DNA of 64,000 nucleotides from Nitrincola iocasae (GTDB lineage: Bacteria; Pseudomonadota; Gammaproteobacteria; Pseudomonadales; Balneatricaceae). The first letter of the stretch is position 1; every line of letters starts with the position of its first letter. Below the pieces are notes generated by a model. The model worked only from the letters and a program-made list of their open reading frames with translations. It was not told where the DNA came from and searched no databases. The stretch covers positions 3,968,001 through 4,032,000 of the forward strand of contig NZ_CP044222.1 in NCBI RefSeq assembly GCF_008727795.1, written 5' to 3'. Positions 8,728-17,253 of this stretch are shown piece after piece. Position numbers and translations under genes: made by a program.

Positions 8728-10218
8728 ATGGATATACTGTTTGTAGCACTCGGTAATATTCTGACACCGATGGCGCTGTTAACCCTGTTGCTTGGCACCT
8801 TGGCCGGAATGACCATCGGCTCCTTGCCAGGACTTTCTTCAACCATGGGCGTTGCGCTTTGTATTCCCATCACCTTCAGCATGCCGCCAGATCTGGCACT
8901 GATTCTACTGGGTGCCGTATACGTTAGCTCAGTTTACGGTGGCTCTATTACCGCCATTCTATTGCGCACCCCTGGCACAGATGCATCTATCGCCACAGCG
9001 CTGGATGGCTACCCATTAGCGATGGCTGGACGAGGGGGTGAAGCCATAGGCATGGCTACACTGGCCTCACTTTTCGGTGGGCTCTTCAGTGTGGTTGTGT
9101 TGATCACTGTTGCGCCCCCTCTTTCGACGGTTGCCCTCGCGTTCGGACCGCAAGAGTACACGGTTTTAGCTATATTCGGGCTCGTAACCATCGTCGGTGT
9201 CGCCTCGGATCAACCCATAAAAGGCGTGCTATCAGCGGCAATAGGCCTGATATTGGCGAGTGTAGGACTGGATGCTTTCACTGGCGCACAGCGCTTTACC
9301 TTTGGCCAACGCGAACTGTTTGATGGCGTGCCCTTGCTACCGGTACTCATCGGACTTTTTTCAGTTTCTCAAGCATTTAATCTGTGCGTACCCAGAAGTG
9401 CGGGTGTACTAACCGGCAAAGGACCCCAACTCCAAGGGCGTAATCTGCCGTTATGGTCCGATATTAAACGCTGCTTACGCACGTTACTGCGCTCTTCTGT
9501 TATAGGTTCAGTTGTAGGGATTCTACCCGGCGCAGGCACCAGCATTGCGTCATTTATTTCGTACAACGAAGCACGCCGTCATTCGAGCACACCGGAAAAC
9601 TTTGGCAAGGGTGAGCTAGAAGGAGTTGCCGCTTCTGAATCAGCAAACAATGCCGTCACAGGTGGCACATTAATTCCTACCCTAACGCTGGGTATTCCTG
9701 GGAACGCGGTCACGGCGGTCTTTATCGGCGGGTTAACAATCCACGGGCTAATCCCGGGACCCAGCCTGTTTACCCAACACGCGGAGACAACCTATACCCT
9801 AATCCTCTCGCTGTTACTGGCCAACATACTTTTTGCGATTTTGGGATTGTGGCTGTGCCGCTATCTGGTCATTGTCACCAAAGTCCCTGGTGCGGTATTA
9901 GGGCCGATGATTCTGGTATTCAGCGTGATCGGTACCTATGCGCTACGTAACGAGATGTTTGACGTCTGGCTGGTTGTCGCTTTCGGTGTGGTGGGCTATT
10001 TCATGGAGCGCTGGCGTTATCCTGCGGCCCCCTTAGTTATTGCCCTCATCCTGGGACCAATTCTTGAGGTTAACTTTCGCCGCTCGATGCAAATTTCGCA
10101 CTGGGACCTGACCACGTTCTTTACTCGGCCACTGTCGCTAACGCTTTGCGTTCTGGTAGTGCTGGCTCTGGCGTATCCGTTATGGAACCAATGGCGTCGA
10201 CGCAACGCCCAGCAATAA
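8728..10218 (+). CDS. Tripartite tricarboxylate transporter, large permease TctA (cassette 2)
   Basis: Starting at ATG 8728 (AAGAGA upstream) the product has 496 residues. It contains GMTIGSLPGLSSTMGVAL, GILPGAGTSIASFISYNEARR and TLGIPGNAVTAVFIGG, the same conserved loops as the cassette 1 TctA. An in-frame ATG at 8575 would add 51 residues read out of frame from the TctB gene and is rejected. It is the channel subunit of cassette 2, and the aminotransferase gene begins 45 bases later. Confidence 0.93.
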   Translation: MDILFVALGNILTPMALLTLLLGTLAGMTIGSLPGLSSTMGVALCIPITFSMPPDLALILLGAVYVSSVYGGSITAILLRTPGTDASIATALDGYPLAMAGRGGEAIGMATLASLFGGLFSVVVLITVAPPLSTVALAFGPQEYTVLAIFGLVTIVGVASDQPIKGVLSAAIGLILASVGLDAFTGAQRFTFGQRELFDGVPLLPVLIGLFSVSQAFNLCVPRSAGVLTGKGPQLQGRNLPLWSDIKRCLRTLLRSSVIGSVVGILPGAGTSIASFISYNEARRHSSTPENFGKGELEGVAASESANNAVTGGTLIPTLTLGIPGNAVTAVFIGGLTIHGLIPGPSLFTQHAETTYTLILSLLLANILFAILGLWLCRYLVIVTKVPGAVLGPMILVFSVIGTYALRNEMFDVWLVVAFGVVGYFMERWRYPAAPLVIALILGPILEVNFRRSMQISHWDLTTFFTRPLSLTLCVLVVLALAYPLWNQWRRRNAQQ

Positions 10219-10263
10219 CTAGACCTTGTACCCAACAAGCAAACCCACATCTAATCATTTGAG

Positions 10264-11589
10264 ATGCTGACAACTATCATGAGCACTACAACTTTTCTCA
10301 ATACAGCAGCCCCAGCCCATGCAACCCAAGGTGCCTTATTACCCAAGGCGCTACTGGCTCAGGTACGGGAGCGTTTCTTACATGTCGACACCTGTCCTTA
10401 TAGTGGCAAGCGCACCTACTTTGAAAACGCCGGTGGCTCACTGACGCTTAAGTCGGTCGTTACCCAAGGGGCCGAAATTGCGGCCATTCCCGATAACGAA
10501 CACCGCGATAACCCCGCCTCTCATGCTATATCCGCGATAGTCGCTGCGGGTCGCAACGACTTGACGACCTTCTTCGGTACTAGCCCAGATAATGGCGTGA
10601 TTTTTGGTGGCGAAACAGGGACAGAATGCCTGTTTCGATTAATCCGTGCTGCCGCCCTCTCGGCTGAAGCAGGCGGCAGCCTTGTTGCCTGCTCAATCGA
10701 ACATCCCGCCACCTATGATGCGACCCGTCAATGGGCCCAACGCACCAACCGTGATTGGATTGAGGTTCCTTTCGATATCGATGCAGGACGCGTGACGGCC
10801 GCACACTATGCCAAGTGTGTACGTGCCGATACCCGCATCGCCACCATCCTGCATACCAGTCCAGTGACAGGAATGAGCATGGATATTGCGGAGATAGCCC
10901 AAAGCATCCGCCAGATTGCTCCTGAATGCATCATCATCGTCGATGGTATCCAGCATGCACCCCATGGTTTACTCAATGTAGAAACCTATGGAGTGGATGG
11001 CTATGTTATTTCACCCTATAAGGCGTTCTGTCGTTTTAATAATGGCTATGCCTGGGTATCCAAGCGCCTGAGCCTAACCGAACACGACAAACTGATCGGC
11101 AAGCCTGCTGATGCATGGGAATTAGGTAGCCGCGACCCCTCCGCCTTGATCGGAATTAGCGCAATGGTCGATTACCTGGTATGGCTGGGTGGACACTTTA
11201 CCGATGCGGCTTCACGTCGGGCTGGACTGATCGCGGCAGGCAATGCGATACGTAACCACGAGCGCGCATTAGTCGATCGATTGATTAACGGCAGTACAGG
11301 CTTAGCCGGGCTCAGCACCTATCCTGGGGTAAAGCTGATTGGTCCTGCAGACACCCCTCACCGTGAAGGAGTCGTGTCATTTGCAATCGCTGAGTACGAG
11401 GCTAAGTATATCGTCGCTGAACTCGGCAGGCGTGGAATACGCGTGCATGCCCGTAGTGATGATGTCTTTTCGGGTAATATTCTCCGCCCACTGGGGCTTA
11501 AGGCCGTCACTCGTATCTCGTTAGCCCATTACAACAGTGCAGAAGAAATTGATGCGTGTTTAGCTGCCTTACAGGAGATCTTGTCGTAA
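10264..11589 (+). CDS. Class V aminotransferase / cysteine desulfurase-like PLP enzyme
   Basis: The 441-residue product has the fold-type I PLP layout of class V enzymes. GGETGTECLFRLIRAA lies near the cofactor phosphate, SIEHPATYD supplies a stacking His, IIIVDGIQHAPHG carries the Asp-Gln pair, and SPYKAFCRFNNGYAW holds the Schiff-base Lys. The active-site Cys loop of true cysteine desulfurases is not evident, so an isopenicillin-epimerase-like or lyase/aminotransferase role is more likely. It closes the cassette 2 operon and may act on the imported compound. The start is uncertain: ATG 10264 and ATG 10279 both lack a good Shine-Dalgarno. Confidence 0.8.
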   Translation: MLTTIMSTTTFLNTAAPAHATQGALLPKALLAQVRERFLHVDTCPYSGKRTYFENAGGSLTLKSVVTQGAEIAAIPDNEHRDNPASHAISAIVAAGRNDLTTFFGTSPDNGVIFGGETGTECLFRLIRAAALSAEAGGSLVACSIEHPATYDATRQWAQRTNRDWIEVPFDIDAGRVTAAHYAKCVRADTRIATILHTSPVTGMSMDIAEIAQSIRQIAPECIIIVDGIQHAPHGLLNVETYGVDGYVISPYKAFCRFNNGYAWVSKRLSLTEHDKLIGKPADAWELGSRDPSALIGISAMVDYLVWLGGHFTDAASRRAGLIAAGNAIRNHERALVDRLINGSTGLAGLSTYPGVKLIGPADTPHREGVVSFAIAEYEAKYIVAELGRRGIRVHARSDDVFSGNILRPLGLKAVTRISLAHYNSAEEIDACLAALQEILS

Positions 11590-11948
11590 CCCTCCAGAAT
11601 GCCCTTGGATATTTCAGCACAGCGCCCGCTTGTTTTTAAGTGGGCGCTATCACATGAAGACCAGATGGAACACGGTCTCAGGCTGTCTCAACCCAGACTA
11701 CTTTTAGGCCTGATATTTAAACGTTTTTCTGCGCATAATACATCTTGCCTGATCTTGACTATCTCACCTGTTAACTAGCTTTTTTAAGACACTCCCTCTA
11801 ATTTAGTGATACTTTACTACCTAAAGCATAATGAATCTTATACGCTTGTCGAAGCCAGTTATGGCCAAAAACATCTCGCCAAAGAGCGGATTGCTCATGG
11901 TGATTACTCCCAGTTAACCAGGTTGTTGCAATATAGGAACCGGACTCT
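11590..11948. other. Intergenic stretch before the diguanylate cyclase operon
   Basis: This 359-base gap holds a terminator-like hairpin near its left end and is otherwise AT-rich. A short frame from 11806 runs out of frame into the cyclase gene and resembles no protein I recognise. The operon promoter should lie here but I cannot place it with confidence. Confidence 0.5.
11621..11648 (+). terminator. Hairpin terminator after TTT cassette 2 operon
   Basis: Arms AGCGCCCGCTT and AAGTGGGCGCT pair with one G-T wobble around GTTTTT. It sits 32 bases after the aminotransferase stop. No long T tract follows. Confidence 0.55.
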
Positions 11949-13385
11949 ATGCAAGAACGCCAGCATGCGAGCGCTTCAGGACTTCCCTGGCACCACACGC
12001 TTGTGGGCAAGGTGGTGGGGTTTATGCTGCTGGGGGTATTGTTTGCCTATCTGACCGGTGCCTTGTCGGGTTTTTTCATGGTGGAACGCGGTTCGCGAGA
12101 GCAGTGGAAGCGTGAAGCCCAGGTCAATGCGCAAATTGTCAGCGCGACGATTCGGCGCATTTATACCTCTGTGGCAGTAACAACAAATGATACCGGCCAG
12201 GTTACACATATTATTTCCCAGCGTCCGATTGGTGATGAGGAGTCGGTTCTTGAAACCGGATTTAGCCCTATTGACGTATTGGCGCTGGCTAGTGCACAAA
12301 CTCGCAACAACGTATGGCTGTTTACTGAGTCTTCTGATGGTTCCCTCAAAGTTGTGGCCGATGCGCTTAATGGATCGACGGATTCACCTGCCAGCTTAGC
12401 GGTGGATGCCTGGCAGACAAACGCAGATGCCACCGATTTTTATGTTGGCTTCGCCAACATTGGTCATGAAGAACATTTTATTAGTTCACTGCCCATTGTC
12501 AGCGCTGATAACCAACTGAAGGGTGTTGTGGTATCGACAATTGGTCAAAAAGAAAAGCTGTATCGGATACACAACGATCTGATTGGCAAAGTCTTTGTAG
12601 CGCTATTAATCGTATTGGTCGCAACAGCCCTCCTGGTTACAGTATTGATGCGTCAGTTTTTCAAACCCGTCCCTATCCTCGTTAAAGCGCTAACAGATAT
12701 AGCCAAAAATCAGACAACTCACGCAACCCCTTATACCGACCGCAACGATGAAATCGGCGATATGGCCAAGGCTATCAATGCGCTACGTAAGAAGGTCATT
12801 GAGCGTGAGCACCTGCTTGAAGTAAAAGATGAAGCGCTTCGTTATCAGCATCTTGCCCATCATGATGCCTTAACCAAGCTACCCAACCGAGTGCAATTAA
12901 ATGATGCGTTAAAAACGGCGCTACAGGCCTTGCATCAAGGCGTAGTGTTTAATGTATTGCTGTTTGATCTTGACCATTTTAAAGCCGTCAATGATAGCCT
13001 GGGACACGGTGCTGGTGACGCGCTGTTAGTTGAAGCCAGTCAGCGGGTACAAAGCCTTCTGAAACAAAACGATTTGGTTGCACGCCTTGGTGGTGATGAG
13101 TTTGCCATCATTCAACAAGCCGTTTTCAACGCAAAGGATGAAGCCAGAACGCTGGCTGGAGAGATTGTTGCTGCTCTGCGTCAGCCTTTTCAGCTTGATG
13201 GACAGAATATTCAAATCGGTGTCAGCGTTGGTATTTCAAATGCACCGGTCGATGGTAATAACAGCCATGATCTGCTGCGAAAAGCTGATTTGGCGCTCTA
13301 TGCAGCCAAAGCAAAAGGGCGTAATTGCTATATGCTCTACACTGAGGGTATGTCAATGGACTCCTGGATTATTGATAGAGGGTGA
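11949..13385 (+). CDS. Membrane diguanylate cyclase (periplasmic sensor-HAMP-GGDEF)
   Basis: The 478-residue product has membrane helices at about 22-44 and 213-234 enclosing a periplasmic sensor region of about 165 residues. A HAMP-like linker and coiled coil (about 235-300) lead to a GGDEF domain (about 303-470). The catalytic motif is intact, GGDEF at 381-385, so it should make cyclic di-GMP from two GTP. The inhibitory site, normally RxxD, reads KQND at 372-375, so product feedback may be weak. Two periplasmic binding-protein genes follow directly, suggesting they present ligands to the sensor domain. AGGAA lies before the start. Confidence 0.9.
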   Translation: MQERQHASASGLPWHHTLVGKVVGFMLLGVLFAYLTGALSGFFMVERGSREQWKREAQVNAQIVSATIRRIYTSVAVTTNDTGQVTHIISQRPIGDEESVLETGFSPIDVLALASAQTRNNVWLFTESSDGSLKVVADALNGSTDSPASLAVDAWQTNADATDFYVGFANIGHEEHFISSLPIVSADNQLKGVVVSTIGQKEKLYRIHNDLIGKVFVALLIVLVATALLVTVLMRQFFKPVPILVKALTDIAKNQTTHATPYTDRNDEIGDMAKAINALRKKVIEREHLLEVKDEALRYQHLAHHDALTKLPNRVQLNDALKTALQALHQGVVFNVLLFDLDHFKAVNDSLGHGAGDALLVEASQRVQSLLKQNDLVARLGGDEFAIIQQAVFNAKDEARTLAGEIVAALRQPFQLDGQNIQIGVSVGISNAPVDGNNSHDLLRKADLALYAAKAKGRNCYMLYTEGMSMDSWIIDRG

Positions 13386-13389
13386 GACT

Positions 13390-14283
13390 ATGAAATGGCT
13401 AGTGGCTGTATTAGTAAGTAGTATACTGTGGCAGAGTGCTGTCGCCAGTGATTTGATAGCCTCTTCACCAACCTTGTCCCATATTGTGTCGACTGGCGAA
13501 ATTGCTATCGGCCATCGTACCAGTGAACTTCCCTTTTCCTACATGGTTAATGATCAACCAACTGGTTATGCCATTGATCTTTGCCTGGATGTCATCGAAG
13601 GCCTGGAAGAAGCCCTGGAAATAGATAACATCAAAGTGGTATTTGTACCTGTAACGCCTGCAAATCGGTTTATTTTAGTCCGAAATGGTACTGTGGATAT
13701 TGAGTGTGGTGTAACCACCAATACACCAGAGCGCCGCCGCCAAGCCGCCTTCTCTTACCCTCATTTTCTGACAACCACTCGCTATGTGTCACTAACCGAA
13801 AAGCATATGGGGGGCCTGGAGGATTTAGCTGGCCAGAGTGTGGTATCTACAACAGGCACTCTTAATATAACCCAGCTCAACGAACTCAATCGCACCAAAG
13901 ATCTGAATATTTCGGTGATGCTGAGCCGAAATCATGAGGAAGCTTTTTCCATGGTCGCCTCAGGGCAGGCATCTGCGTTTGTGATGGATGATATTTTGCT
14001 AGCGGGTCTGATTTCCTCAGCCAGCGATCCTGCCGCTTTCCATATATCCGAAACAACCCTGAGCAGGGCAGAACCCTATGGCTTAATGATGCCTCCTGAT
14101 GATTCTGTGTTTGTTGAGCAAGTAAATAAAGTTCTGGACGGTATTTATCAAAGTGATGCTATTTTCGACCTTTACGAAAAATGGTTTTTACAACCCGTCC
14201 CCCCCGATAACCATGTATTGAATTTGCCGTTAGCACCAGAGCTGGCCGCTATATTTGCCAATCCTGAGCAGTACATAGAGTGA
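13390..14283 (+). CDS. Family 3 periplasmic solute-binding protein (1)
   Basis: Starting at ATG 13390, right after the cyclase stop and with AGGGTGAG upstream, the product has 297 residues. It carries a signal peptide (about 1-21, ending AVAS). The family 3 pattern is clear: GEIAIGHRTSELPFSYMVNDQPTGYAIDLC, then IECGVTTNTPERRRQAAFSYPHF and SVVSTTGTLN. Such proteins bind amino acids or similar small ligands. No ABC permease or ATPase gene accompanies it, so a sensing role with the upstream cyclase is inferred. It is a paralogue of the next gene. Confidence 0.88.
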   Translation: MKWLVAVLVSSILWQSAVASDLIASSPTLSHIVSTGEIAIGHRTSELPFSYMVNDQPTGYAIDLCLDVIEGLEEALEIDNIKVVFVPVTPANRFILVRNGTVDIECGVTTNTPERRRQAAFSYPHFLTTTRYVSLTEKHMGGLEDLAGQSVVSTTGTLNITQLNELNRTKDLNISVMLSRNHEEAFSMVASGQASAFVMDDILLAGLISSASDPAAFHISETTLSRAEPYGLMMPPDDSVFVEQVNKVLDGIYQSDAIFDLYEKWFLQPVPPDNHVLNLPLAPELAAIFANPEQYIE

Positions 14284-14294
14284 GGAGGTGTGAC

Positions 14295-15188
14295 ATGCGC
14301 CCGAGTATATTGTTCCTGGGGTATAGCTTACTGATAATAATGCTGCTTGGCGGTGGAACTGCCCAGGCAACCACAGCTATCAATACGCTTGAACGTATAA
14401 AAGCAACAGGTGTATTGCGAGTGGGTTATGGTGATACAGCACCCTTTTCTTATATGGATGGTCAGAGCAATAAGGTAGTTGGCTATTCTATCGATATTTG
14501 CCAACGCTTAGCTGAACAGCTGCAAAAGCAATTAAACCTTCCCTCGCTTGATATTACCTATGTGCCACGCACGCCGAGTAACCGGATTATGTTGCTGAAT
14601 AGTGGCGATATCGATATAGAGTGTAATGCCAGTACTAACACGCCAGAGCGTCGGCGTAGCGCACAGTTTGCGCTGAGCCATTTCTTTGTTTCCGTACGCT
14701 ACGTAGCTCTGCAGCAGAACAACTTTAAAACGCTGCAAGATTTGGCTGGACGAAGCGTCAGTGTAGCAAGAGGTACGGTCAATGTCGGTCAGATTAACCA
14801 GGCGAATCGACAACAGCAACTGAACCTGTCGGTTGTGCCAGTAGATACATTACAGCAAGCATTTGATCTGGTGGCTGATGAGCGCGTAGCCGCTTTCGCT
14901 ATGGACGATATATTACTCAGCACGATGATTGCGGAATCAGACAATCCTGAAAGATACGCCCTATCTGATGAAGCCGTTTCCCCGATGGAACCTCTGGGCT
15001 TCATGATGAGACTAGGCGATGACGCCTTTGCGGAACAAGTGAATACCGCGCTGGAACAAATATATACCAGCACGGACATGCCACTGCTATATCAACGCTG
15101 GTTTCAACAACCTCTTCCCGGCAAAGGCATAACCCTCAACGTACCGATGAGCGCAATGCTAGCTGAACACTTCGTATCTCCCAGGTAA
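14295..15188 (+). CDS. Family 3 periplasmic solute-binding protein (2)
   Basis: ATG 14295 is chosen because AGGAGGT ends about 6 bases upstream; an earlier ATG at 14280 overlaps that site. The product has 297 residues, the same as its neighbour, with a signal peptide ending near TAQA. It shares the block TNTPERRR with the preceding protein, along with VLRVGYGDTAPFSYMDG and a DDILLSTMIA segment matching DDILLAGLIS. It arose by tandem duplication and divergence. It is the last gene of the cyclase operon. Confidence 0.88.
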   Translation: MRPSILFLGYSLLIIMLLGGGTAQATTAINTLERIKATGVLRVGYGDTAPFSYMDGQSNKVVGYSIDICQRLAEQLQKQLNLPSLDITYVPRTPSNRIMLLNSGDIDIECNASTNTPERRRSAQFALSHFFVSVRYVALQQNNFKTLQDLAGRSVSVARGTVNVGQINQANRQQQLNLSVVPVDTLQQAFDLVADERVAAFAMDDILLSTMIAESDNPERYALSDEAVSPMEPLGFMMRLGDDAFAEQVNTALEQIYTSTDMPLLYQRWFQQPLPGKGITLNVPMSAMLAEHFVSPR

Positions 15189-15197
15189 GTTCATTTG

Positions 15198-15393
15198 TTG
15201 GAGCCCGCTCCGCGGGCGAATGCTCGATCAAAGCACCTTATCGCCCGCAGAGCGGGCTCCTACAGTCTGGGGGGGATTCTCTATCCTGTAGGAGCTCACT
15301 CTGCGTAGGAGCTCACTCTGTGAGCGAAGCTCTTCGCCCGCGGAGCGGGCTCCTACAATACGCGTGGGGTTCGCCCGCGGAGCGGGCTCCAAC
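15198..15393. repeat. Cluster of six REP-like palindromic repeats
   Basis: Copies of a unit like GTAGGAGCCCGCTCCGCGGG plus CGAA occur at 15198-15220 (+), 15241-15264 (-), 15288-15304 (+, short), 15305-15328 (+), 15333-15357 (-) and 15370-15393 (-). Each can fold on itself and neighbours alternate in orientation, as in REP/BIME clusters of pseudomonads. Two copies read GAGCTCACTCTG, a diverged variant. No RAYT transposase gene lies in the window. Confidence 0.85.
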
Positions 15394-15395
15394 GG

Positions 15396-15428
15396 GTGTC
15401 ACGGTGGAGTGTTACTCCACCGTGACAC
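15396..15428. terminator. Perfect 15-bp palindrome spanning the glmS stop codon
   Basis: GTGTCACGGTGGAGT and ACTCCACCGTGACAC pair perfectly around a 3-base loop. The last codons of glmS form one arm and the TAA stop (15412-15414) sits in the loop. No T tract follows, so it may be a transcript-end stabiliser or Rho-associated stop instead of a classical terminator. Confidence 0.6.
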
Positions 15429-17241
15429 TCTTCGCCAGATTCCTTGGCTGATCCACATCCGTTCCCTTAAGCACTGCCACATGATATGACAGCAGCTGTA
15501 GCGGCAGGGTATAGGCCAGCGGCTCCAGCAGCGGGTGAACCGCGGGAAGTGTCAGGGTGGTGACGCCTTCTTCGTCACGAATGCTCTGCTCGCATCCAGT
15601 GAACACGAAGAGTTCACCGCCGCGGGCACGCACTTCCTGCAGGTTGGATTTGAGTTTATCCAGCATGTCGTTGTTCGGTGCTACGGCGACTACAGGCATA
15701 TCCTTGTCGACCAGTGCCAGTGGGCCATGTTTCAACTCGCCAGCAGGATAAGCTTCGGCATGGATGTAAGAAATCTCTTTAAGTTTCAGCGCACCTTCCA
15801 TGGCGACCGGATAGAGCGTACCGCGTCCCAGGAACAGGGCGTGGTGTTTCTCAGCAAAGGCTTCAGCCATTTTGGCGATACTGTCGTTGAGTGACAGCAG
15901 GGATTGAATAAGCGTTGGTAACCCTATCAGGGCCTCTACGATCTGGGCCTCCTGCTCAGGTTTCAGTCCCGTGCGTCGAGCCAGTATCAGCGTAGTCATC
16001 AGCAACGCTACTAGTTGTGAGGTGAACGCCTTGGTGGAAGCTACGCCGATTTCAGGTCCGGCATTGGTCATCAGTGCCAGGTCGGATTCACGTACCAGGG
16101 AGCTGCCGGGGACATTACAAATTGCCAGACTGGCCAGCACTCGCTGTTTCACTTCTCGCAGGGCTGCCAAAGTATCGGCGGTTTCGCCCGACTGTGACAG
16201 GGTTATCAACAGGGTGTTTTGCGGCAGTACCACATCACGGTAGCGGAACTCACTGGCTACTTCGACATTACAGGGAATGCCGACGATTGATTCTATCCAG
16301 TAACGGGCAATCATCCCGGCATGGTAACTGGTGCCACAGGCGACTATCTGCACCTGTTTAACCTGATCGAAGTAGGCTGAGGCACCCACGCCCCAGGCCT
16401 GCTCCAGCAGGTGTCCCTGACTGATACGCCCTTCCAGTGCCCGTTTCATCACTTCAGGCTGTTCGAATATCTCTTTCAGCATAAAGTGTTTGAAGGCGCC
16501 TTTTTCAGCGGCGGCCTGTCCGTGTTCAAAAATACTAACGGGACGTTCTACTGCATTACCAGCAGCATCTATAACCTGGATCTGATGGGTGGTCAGAGTA
16601 GCTATATCCCCCTCTTGCAGAAACATGAAGCGGTCAGTTACCGGCAAAAGTGCCAGCTGATCTGAGGCAATAAAGTTTTCACCCATACCCACGCCAATCA
16701 CCAGCGGACTACCCTTACGTGCGGCCAGCAGTTGGTCAGGATAATCGGCATGCACCACACCCAGTGCAAAGGCACCTTCCATACGTGCAACACACTGACG
16801 CAAGGCTTGCGTGGGCGAGAGTCCGGTTTTCAGCGTCTGATCCAGCAGATGGGCAACCACCTCGGTATCGGTATCAGAATTGAACACATAGCCATCGGCC
16901 TTAAGTGCTTCACGCAGAGGCTCATAGTTTTCAATAATGCCGTTGTGTACCACCGCCAGGCGCTCGCCAGACATATGCGGATGCGCATTGGACTCGGTAG
17001 GTTTACCGTGGGTAGCCCAGCGGGTGTGAGCGATGCCGATCTCCCCTGTCTGGGGCTGCTCGGCCAACAGATCGGCCAGCGCCTGTACCTTACCGGCACG
17101 GCGCAAACGTACTACCTGGCCAGCTTCATCCAGTAACGCCATACCCGCGGAATCATAGCCGCGGTACTCCAGGCGTCTTAGGCCTTCCAGAAGAATTTCA
17201 GCTACCGGACGGGTAGCAACAGCACCAACTATTCCACACAT
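15412..17241 (-). CDS. glmS: Glutamine-fructose-6-phosphate aminotransferase (isomerizing)
   Basis: The 609-residue product has the usual GlmS length. It begins MCGIVGAVATR, so Cys2 becomes the N-terminal nucleophile of the glutaminase domain (about 1-235). Two SIS sugar-isomerase domains follow, with CGTSYHAGMIARYWIE and LSQSGETADTLAALR, and the tail ends NLAKSVTVE. It makes glucosamine-6-phosphate for peptidoglycan and lipopolysaccharide. It lies 12 bases after glmU, so the two form an operon. No glmS ribozyme can fit in that gap. Confidence 0.98.
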   Translation of the reverse strand: MCGIVGAVATRPVAEILLEGLRRLEYRGYDSAGMALLDEAGQVVRLRRAGKVQALADLLAEQPQTGEIGIAHTRWATHGKPTESNAHPHMSGERLAVVHNGIIENYEPLREALKADGYVFNSDTDTEVVAHLLDQTLKTGLSPTQALRQCVARMEGAFALGVVHADYPDQLLAARKGSPLVIGVGMGENFIASDQLALLPVTDRFMFLQEGDIATLTTHQIQVIDAAGNAVERPVSIFEHGQAAAEKGAFKHFMLKEIFEQPEVMKRALEGRISQGHLLEQAWGVGASAYFDQVKQVQIVACGTSYHAGMIARYWIESIVGIPCNVEVASEFRYRDVVLPQNTLLITLSQSGETADTLAALREVKQRVLASLAICNVPGSSLVRESDLALMTNAGPEIGVASTKAFTSQLVALLMTTLILARRTGLKPEQEAQIVEALIGLPTLIQSLLSLNDSIAKMAEAFAEKHHALFLGRGTLYPVAMEGALKLKEISYIHAEAYPAGELKHGPLALVDKDMPVVAVAPNNDMLDKLKSNLQEVRARGGELFVFTGCEQSIRDEEGVTTLTLPAVHPLLEPLAYTLPLQLLSYHVAVLKGTDVDQPRNLAKSVTVE

Positions 17242-17253
17242 GACTCAGATTCC

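Noticed and set aside
11806..12054. Short frame overlapping the diguanylate cyclase start
   Set aside because: It runs out of frame through the cyclase N-terminus and shows no family features.
15198..15393. Possible CRISPR array
   Set aside because: Units alternate in orientation, have no regular spacers and fold as palindromes, so they are REP-like.
17242..17253. glmS ribozyme/riboswitch
   Set aside because: Only 12 bases separate glmU and glmS, too few for the ribozyme.
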